NCBI RefSeq assembly: GCF_000275845.1
Contig: NW_006766886.1
Location: forward strand, 1,588,945-1,652,944
Direction: 5' to 3'
DNA length: 64,000 nucleotides
Source: Dichomitus squalens LYAD-421 SS1
Lineage: Eukaryota; Basidiomycota; Agaricomycetes; Polyporales; Polyporaceae
The position numbers and the translations under genes are program-made. The notes beneath the pieces were generated by a model that was given only the letters and a program-made list of their open reading frames with translations, was not told the origin of the DNA and did not search any database. Shown here in pieces: positions 56,996-64,000 of the stretch; position 1 is the first letter of the stretch; every line of letters starts with the position of its first letter.

Positions 56996-58071
56996 GTCGG
57001 CGCCGCCCGGTGTTTATTTGGCACTCCGCAGGCACTCCGGCCACTCGCTCGGTCGCGGTATCATCGACGTCTCCCTTGGCCTCGCCCGTCCCAGCCCTAT
57101 TCGCCGCCCATTGTGCTCATCCCCTCCTGTCCTACAGTCAATGTCGCTAGGCCCCTATGCACTCGTTCCATCCTTGGGGTGTTTTGCGGGCATCGTGCAC
57201 CGGTGTCAATGCATAGGATGTGGACGTGGGCCGCCCGAGAGACGGGTCCGTGTGAACGGGCCGTGATGATCAGGCTCTAGCGCCGATTCCAGAGAAACCT
57301 CCCTCGTAATCGAGTCCTCGTCCTCGGCAAGCTCGTCCGCTTCGACGCCCCACATCACTCCACTGTCAACTATCGCTGTGGACGCCAGGTGGTCAGTTGA
57401 CGAGAGGTGCGTGCACTTGCTAAGTACCAAGTCCGCCGTAAGGCTAAACGCGGGGCTGAAGGAACGGATGTAACCGTGGACCGACTCGGAACAACGTTAG
57501 GGCCCTTCCTGCGGGCACAACCAATCTGCCAGGACATTCGATATCTTATATAAGGCCACCTCGCAGAGTCGTGATAGTGCCGCCTGGTCATTTACTTACG
57601 CATAGCAGACGTCATCGCAACCCTGCCTGCTGCAGCATGCTTGTGCAGCCGGATGTCAGACGCGTTTTGCTCATGCAGACCTATTTATAACATCATAACA
57701 CTCACGACTTTCTGCGGCTTTGTAGCGCTCCGAACGTTCTCGATGTCAGAACGAAGATAGCACCGGTGACTTCGACTTCGACACGCCGTTCCAGACAGGT
57801 ACCTTGCATTAATATGATCAATTGGTAACGTTCTCTCGGCCAACTATGTAGACGCTACAGGTCTCGTCACCGAACCGCTAATGCCATGAATGCGGCCGGT
57901 AGTTCAGCATGTCAATGGTCTGATTCCAACTCGATAGATGTGTAGGAACACCATCATGAACATTGAAAGCTTACACTCGCTATCTTGTACAATATTACGC
58001 CATACACGTATACAGTAACTTATAGGACGACAGCGAAAAGACTCCCGACCGCGCAAAAAGGCCTGGCTTGC
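56996..58071. other. Intergenic, GPI-protein promoter and RdRP 3' flank
   Basis: About 1.1 kb without recognisable genes; frames are short. AT content rises towards 57950-58070, consistent with the RdRP 3' UTR. Confidence 0.4.
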
Positions 58072-61000
58072 TCACCACTCTCCAGCCGTCACCGCCCCGG
58101 AGCCGTCCTGCTCAAGCTTCTCGAGCATCTCACAGACGACGCCCAACCCGATCAACGCGAAGCTCTTCGCCCCGAACTGGTTCCTGTTCCGCATCCCGAA
58201 GTCCCACGCAGCCCACCCCTTGCCCAGCGCCGCGCGCAGCTCCTCCTCCTCCGCCTTCTCCCCGTCCTTCTCGCGCAGCGGCGCCCCAAGCCCGCGCCGC
58301 CGGTGCTTGACGTCGCGCACGAGCTGCGCCGCGTGTTCGCGCATCCGGTGCGTCCTGTCCTTCTTCCACCGCCGCTGCGAGCACTTCGCGAGGATCGCCC
58401 CGAGCGCCACCTCCTCCTCGCACAGGCGCACGTCCGTGTTCTCCGACGGCGCGTGCGTCAGGCAGATGTACCCCAGCTCGCGCGCGTAGTGCCGGAAGAG
58501 CGGCTCCTGCGCGGCCACGTCCGCGTCCGAGTTGTGCGAGCGCCGGAGCTGGCGGAGGATCGCGGGCTTGAGCGCGGTCGAGATGGCGTCGGACAGGGGC
58601 GGCTCGTTGATCGGCGTGAGCGGCGTTCCGTTGGGGAACGACGACGAGGGGGGGTCGATGCGCTTCACTACGATGTTCCTGAAGAGCTCGCCCAGCGCTC
58701 GCGTCGACTCGTAGTAGTCCGCGGGGCGATAGTCGGTGTCCTCCGGCTGGTGAGTATCATATACTGAGTCCGCAGTCGTTATGGTAACAATATATTTAAT
58801 TCGAAGTACCTTCTTCCAGTCTGGCTTGGCGCGAATCAACTTGCGAGGCATGTTTTCGACGTTGACGGGCACTCCGTTCTTGGGATAGTCGACGGCCTGG
58901 CTACACAGTTGCGCGAGTCTCATGCAGTCCTCGTCGAAAGTGCCATACTGCGTACTGCATTAAAGGGCACCTATACACATTGATGATTGTTCAGATCTCA
59001 CCTTTGACTGGTCTGATAACGCGCCATAAGAGGCGTTCAGCCTGCAGGTTACATCACCCAAGAGCCGGAGAAGACACACCTGCGATGACCAGGTGCAGGT
59101 CTGCCACAAGACCCTGTCAAAGTCGTCATGAATACCGTGAGTAACAGCGCGATTCGCCGACATACCACAACGTCGGACTGCATGTATTCCATGAAAAAAT
59201 CGCAAATGTCGTCTACGGTGCTGTCGCGATCCAGCGGCTCGGGCTTGACACCCACATAGGACGCGGGCTCCACGAGTGTGGTGGGCAGAAGCGTCATGTC
59301 TTTGATAACGAGAAACTCGTCGCTGAGAACCAGAGAAACATTTAGCAGGAAGCCTCCAAGCGATCATCGAACACCCACCCGTCGACGTCTCCTCCGGCCA
59401 GCATAGATGCGAGCGACCGATCCCCTGTCAAGATGTTGATCAGAGTGTACTAGCCTTGGACCAACGATGTACACTCACCGACAGACGGCATCACGACGAC
59501 GTTTCTGAGGTTGCGGAAGAAGCACACCTTGTCCGGGTCATCGGGAGGCTTGCCTATGGCCCTGACTCTTTGTACTGAGGGAGGCCTTATCAGTAGCCCT
59601 TGCAACCTAGGGATGATTCACGCAATCCTCACCATCTCCGGGGTGAATGTGAGGTGAGCGCGAAATGGACACGAGCCCTGCATGAGCAGTGTGAACAAGA
59701 CTTCCAGTAATCCGCTGTGTACACTCACCCTGGATATATATCGGCTCATCACTGTCCGGCTGCTGGACACAAGCTAGGATCTGAAGTGAGTCGTAGATTT
59801 GATACCGTGACGCTTGGACATACCGAAAATCTCGCCCTCCTTCAGGCAGATTACCTTCTCGGGGTCGTGACCCGCCGCGATGTACGCTGGTCCCTCGTCC
59901 GCACAACCCACGAGCTGATGTGCTTCTTCGATCGGGATACGTGCATCGTGCTTGATCTCGGACAGGATGTGCGTCTGCGCGTAGTCGATGAGGCGAGCAA
60001 TGAACTCGTTGTCCATGATATGCCTTGCCCGAGGTTTCTTTTTGCCAGTGTCCACGCCAGCTTTCCTTAGATGCTCGAGGATGTAGCGAAGGCCGTAGAC
60101 GTTGCCGAGGTCATGGTCGCGGAGGAGCCCAGCCGTTTGCTCGATGGTGTCTCGCGCTTCGACCACCTTCTTCTTCGCCTTCTCCTGAAGGGCCAACAAA
60201 TGTTGCTTGTGGATGCCGCGGTCTTCGAGGACGGCGATCAGCGGGCTGGACGAACGTCATCAGGATAATCACCATACTATCAAGTGGAAGAAGTAGTACC
60301 AACCGACACAGTCTGGCAGGGCCAGGCTTGATGAAAGCTTTCGCGATCTCAATCTCAGCCTCGCGCATGTGCTCTACGTGGAACTTCTTCATAGAGTCGC
60401 GGAGACGCAGCTTGATGCCTTCGAGCTGCTCGTCGACGACGACGATTCCTTTGCAACCTACAACGATTGAGCATTACGATGTTCTCCGGAAACAACCCTG
60501 TGCTCACCTAAGAAGCGGATCTGGAACTATGCGAGAGCGTCAGCCCCAATGTCTCCAGAGAAGGCACCGCTGGGAGAAGTACATACTGCGGAAGGCTTCA
60601 AGATCAACTTCCTCTTGTCGGGCGAGGCCTCGCAGAGGACGTCCCAAATGCGATCACGCAGTTCCACCGAGATGGTCCCTTGTCCGTCCGTAAACTCATA
60701 CGGATCTGTTCCCAAATCAGGCACACCCTCTTCCCATTGTCCGATGGTGATCTTGTAAGAGGGATCCGTGCCACTGAAGGCCTGAGCAATTCTCGCTGCA
60801 TACTTGGACGGCTGTCTAATCGATTTCTTAAAGGTGAAGTCACCGAGATCGTTACGAATCTTCTCAGGAGTCACCGGACCCTCCTCAGGGTGGTTGAAGT
60901 CGGCCATGAACCAGACTGTATGTTCGCGAAGACCGGATGTCGAGTAACCCAGGAAGCGGAACGTACGACCGGCGATCTCGAGACCTTGCTTCAGGAATTT

Positions 61001-62687
61001 CCCAAAGCGCTGCTGGATGAGGGAACGGCCGTTTACCTTGCTTTGCGTGAGCCAATACAGTCAAACCGCAGCCACTCGTCGAACGCACCTCGATGGGCCA
61101 GCGAAAGGACATTCTGTTCTCCTCTCGGAACTCAACGCGCAGGAAGTAGTCGCGGTAAGCATAGTACTTGCGAATAACGCGGTTGCTCTGAGTGTCATAT
61201 GGTCCCTCGAGCAGGACACGAGTTGGAGTTATGATCGCGTGCGCACACTGGACCGAGCCCCTTGTACGAGGCGAGTCGTCGGGATCTACAATAGAAGCAT
61301 GTACGTCCCGCCGTTCATCGCCCAGCGCCTTCCTGAAGCACTGCTCGACTGTTTCGCCGTTGCTCTTCGAGCGAAGCTTATCCATGAATCGGCGCAGGAA
61401 GTCCGCGACGAAGTCGGTACCGTCAGTACGTATCAGAGTGGAGACGGGCTCGCATAGACCCAGGATATCATCAGTATGCGCGAATCCGCTGCGCAGGAGA
61501 GCTTCGAGTTGGAAGCGGATGGGCCAATCGTAGCTGTTAATCCACTGATGGGTGATCTGGAGTTTTTCCGGACTGAAGTAGCCACACGACACAGAATTGA
61601 TATTGACTTTTGACGGCGTTCGGATGCCTGCCTCTTCGCAAAGCGACTTGACGGCGTAACGCGCCTGTGGGTCGTTTAGGAGGAGCCGGATCTGGAACGC
61701 AAAGGGCGAGATGGACTCGTGATCCCCTCCGAGATGGGGCAGCCGTTCGCGGAAATGCCTGTTATCCTTGCGGTTGTCGCCCGTATATGCTCGATGCCGC
61801 GGTTGTCGTTCAAAGCGGGGAGGCTGCCACAACTCGAAGCAAACATCTGTCCACACGTGAGAACCTGCGGCAAGCCACACATTCGTTCGACGAAAAGGAT
61901 AGCTCACAATAGTTGCCCTTGGACTCAGAGCCATAAGCACTCTTTTTGATATTCGGCAGATCAATGACCACGTGCTCGACCAGCTCCTCGGTGACAGCAT
62001 TGCCCATCTGGCTCAAATCAGAGAGTAAGCCCTCAAAATTGAGCTCTGCATCCAAGCTGGCCACTCGTACCTCGATTCTCAAGAGCTTGTGGTCGTAGTC
62101 ATACAGCAACTCACCGGAGATCGTATCGTCCCTACGAACCTCAAACTCCTTAGAAAAGTACCGATGTGCCGTGCTCGGATCTCCAGGACGGTGGAAGTAG
62201 ATGCCGAATTGGACGGCCTCGAGAATGACCCGCAGGGAGTGAATACGCGCCAGCTTCTCCTCACGCTCCGCCTCCTCCTTTGGATCCACATATGGGGTCT
62301 TGTTGAGCGCCTCGACGAGACCCAGCTTGATTCTCTCCTTACTTCTCGAGATCCACAGCTTCCTACCATGTACTTCGACCCTGTTCCCGCGTTGCATTGC
62401 CCATCTGAAAAATTTGTGACCGATGGTGCTGTCCGGGAGCGTAAGTGTGCCCTTCCCGTTGCTGGGAAGACCGTTGTGGCTTCGCTCAAGCGTGATTTCG
62501 AAATTGCTACAATAGTGCGCATGGTAGTCAGCAGCGGCAGCTTCATAGGAGACTTCACATACATTGGACGTCCGCCATTGGCACGCGGGTCGTAGAAGTC
62601 TGGGTGGTTGTGGAGAATGCCACTGAAAGCCTCCTTGACTTCCCATTTCGTAGCCCGGCAAGGAATGTCTTCTAATTGGATGTTCAT
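58072..62687 (-). CDS. RNA-dependent RNA polymerase (RNA silencing)
   Basis: Cellular RdRP of the QDE-1/Rdp1 type that copies RNA into double strands for RNA silencing. ATG at 62687 (MNIQLEDIPCRATKWEVKEAFSGIL), an RNA-recognition-like N terminus. Then come HRPGDPSTAHRYFSKEFEV, LVEALNKTPYVDP, FQIRLLLNDPQARYAVKSLCEEAG, SFRWPIEVRST, NGRSLIQQRFGKFLKQGLEIAGRTFRFLGYSTSGLREHTVWFM, YEFTDGQGTIS, FQIRFLGCKGIVVVD, SMKKFHVEHMREAEI, RGLVSISRSPHIHPGDVQRVRAIGKPP, and the catalytic aspartate triad GGDVDGD split by an intron at about 59325-59379, followed by EFLVIKD. The C-terminal block is AQLCSQAVDYPKNGVPV. All key motifs are intact; roughly 1,150 residues and many short introns. Confidence 0.95.
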
Positions 62688-63009
62688 ATTAATCGCAAGC
62701 TATGGAAGGGGAAGACAAGGAGGATGAGGATGCTGTCGAACAGAGTCTTAGAAGCGGATTGTCTTATATGAAGTTGCTACGGTAGGCGATTGCCGCTGCG
62801 GGAGCAAGGAGAAACAACAAAGCGGCGTTTGTCCCTTCCGTGACCTGCGAGCCACTCGCTCATTCAGCGTATGTAGATCTCAGGAAGAAGCTGCAGCAAG
62901 CCATGGATATATTGAGAAGCTGCCTGCGGCCTTGCTCTCAGTTCGTATTGGTGCTGCGGTAGCGGTCCGTGGCAAGAGGCAGACAACGAGCGCCAACTTG
63001 ATTTTCTGA
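62688..63009. promoter_or_regulatory. RdRP promoter region
   Basis: 322 bp between the RdRP start codon and the MITE at 63010. No strong TATA box; no ORF of interest. Confidence 0.4.
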
Positions 63010-63348
63010 CACGACGGGCATTGGCCAATGCCGCGGTCCCAAACAGGACCGGAGACAGGCTTGGAAATGTACTCCTGTCACGGTCACGTCCCAAAGCCTA
63101 GTTCCGGACCCGAGCCAGCCCGCGCTCTGATACCAGAAACAGGATATCGGCGCTCCCGACCATCCAAAAAAGGAGCAAACACGCTGATGTCATATAGTTT
63201 GTCAGCACTAATATCCCTTTTCGGGGCTTAGCGCCGGCCAGCTGGGGTCCGGAGCTAGGCTTTGGGACCAGGATCGGGAAAGGCGTACATTCTCGGTCCA
63301 TTTCTTTGTCCCGATTTGGGTCCGGGGCATTGGCCAATGCCCGTCGTG
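63010..63348. mobile_element. MITE with 23-bp perfect terminal inverted repeats
   Basis: Both ends begin CACGACGGGCATTGGCCAAT and match perfectly for 23 bp in inverted orientation. They are flanked by direct TGA on each side (63007-63009, 63349-63351), a 3-bp target duplication. Weaker inverted similarity continues for ~90 bp more (both arms carry GTCCCAAAGCCTAG then CCGGACCC), so the 339-bp element can fold back. Each end includes a 16-bp palindrome GGCATTGGCCAATGCC containing CCAAT boxes on both strands. No transposase. Lies upstream of RdRP and downstream of the WD40 gene. Confidence 0.85.
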
Positions 63349-63615
63349 TGATACTGTAATTGTGTCGTTCCCCATGTGGCAAGTCCCGTAATTCATGGAA
63401 CTCGGATGCACCGATTGAGTCGAGAGTGCGGGTGTGAGGTTATTTCATGTCAGGAGAACTTCCGGATTGACTTCACTCAGGAAAGCAATTACAACATGAG
63501 ATAATAAGGATATCAAGGAATATCTTATGGGACAATCTCTGCTCTCCGACACGAAGTGCTTCATAGCGATACATTGCGACCAGCTGCTTTTTGTTTCCTT
63601 GTCCGCCTTCAGATC
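63349..63615. other. WD40 gene 3' flank
   Basis: AT-richer sequence between the MITE and the WD40 stop; nothing else recognised. Confidence 0.4.
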
Positions 63616-64000
63616 TTACTCGGTCGGGAATACCAAGCAAACACCCTCGTCTCCAGCGCTGACGACGACGGCGCCCGCCATACCGAGGGCAGCGGCTAGC
63701 ACGCCACCGCTGTGTCCTTTGTGTTCACGCACGAGTGTCCCCGTACGCGCATCCCACGTTCGCAAGACCTTGTCCGTCGAAGCCGAGACGATGAGGTGTC
63801 CCTTTCCAGGAGTCGTGAGGCGGTGTAGCGACGTGACGGCATCCTGTTTTGACCACCGGTCAAGTCAGAACGGTTCGTCAGGGATACTGTATACAGATCC
63901 AACCCACCTCGTGCTCAAGCGTCGCGCGCAACCGCATCGTACCCAAGTCCCATATGCATGCTTTCCCGTCGGTAGCCCCGGTGACTACAACGCCGCCAGC
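63616..64000 (-). CDS. WD40-repeat protein, C-terminal end (Sqt1/AAMP-like)
   Basis: Partial: the 5' part lies beyond the window. Two exons are visible: GGVVVTGATDGKACIWDLGTMRLRATLEHE, and after a short intron DAVTSLHRL, HLIVSASTDKVLRTWDARTGTLVREHKGHSGGVLAAALGM and AGAVVVSAGDEGVCLVFPTE, with the stop at 63616-63618. These are two to three WD repeats. The C-terminal ending fits ribosome-assembly chaperone Sqt1/AAMP-like proteins, but WD repeats alone do not fix the identity. Confidence 0.75.

Overview
The window is nuclear DNA of a filamentous basidiomycete, most likely an agaricomycete of the Polyporales type. Genes are densely packed, both strands are used, coding sequence is GC-rich, and nearly every gene is cut by many GT-AG introns of about 50-60 bases. 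The gene set fits this: ataxin-2/PBP1, BUB1, SGD1/NOM1, SNU66, a eukaryotic RNA-dependent RNA polymerase, a HET-domain fragment and a KRE9/KNH-like GPI-anchored wall protein. No rRNA, tRNA or CRISPR was seen. Exon structures were read by eye, so coordinates are start-codon to stop-codon spans that include introns.

Layout. 1-0.5 kb: a decayed HET-domain gene (-). 1.2-3.6 kb: COX11 (-) and a DNAJC8/Spf31-like J-protein (+), divergent. 4.0-6.2 kb: RMI1 (-). 6.9-9.5 kb: carnitine acetyltransferase (+), convergent with a Upf1-like helicase (-, 9.7-12.6 kb). 12.6-14.8 kb: gene-poor, with a long inverted repeat. 14.8-16.6 kb: PAM18 and EFM4 (+). 16.7-23.3 kb: SGD1/NOM1 (-) and SNU66 (+), divergent, with only 64 bp between start codons. 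23.5-24.9 kb: RNase H2 subunit A (-). 24.9-28 kb: poorly resolved, with one TATA-driven small gene candidate. 28-35.4 kb: an unknown Gly/Met-rich protein (-), SFH1/SNF5 (+) and BUB1 (+). 36.4-39.8 kb: PBP1/ataxin-2 (-). 41.5-49.2 kb: an intronless 925-aa unknown protein (-) divergent from a Rho GEF (+). 49.7-51.4 kb: a secreted beta-propeller lactonase-like protein (-). 51.4-55.9 kb: gene-poor, with three short inverted-repeat elements. 55.9-56.9 kb: KRE9/KNH-like GPI protein (-). 58.1-62.7 kb: RNA-dependent RNA polymerase (-). 63.0-63.35 kb: a clean MITE upstream of it. 63.6-64 kb: the 3' end of a WD40 gene (-).

Most genes are conserved housekeeping functions that do not form one pathway. 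Loose themes are RNA processing (J-protein, SGD1, SNU66, PBP1), genome maintenance (RMI1, RNase H2A, helicase), chromatin and mitosis (SFH1, BUB1) and mitochondria (COX11, PAM18, carnitine acetyltransferase).

The most unusual signals are not single genes. One is a sharply bounded CpG desert (about 9.24-10.86 kb) that covers the 3' ends of two convergent, still-open genes. Another is a 339-bp MITE with perfect 23-bp terminal inverted repeats and a TGA target duplication in front of the RNAi polymerase gene. A second MITE-like element has a CCAA duplication, and the gene-poor gaps hold further inverted repeats.
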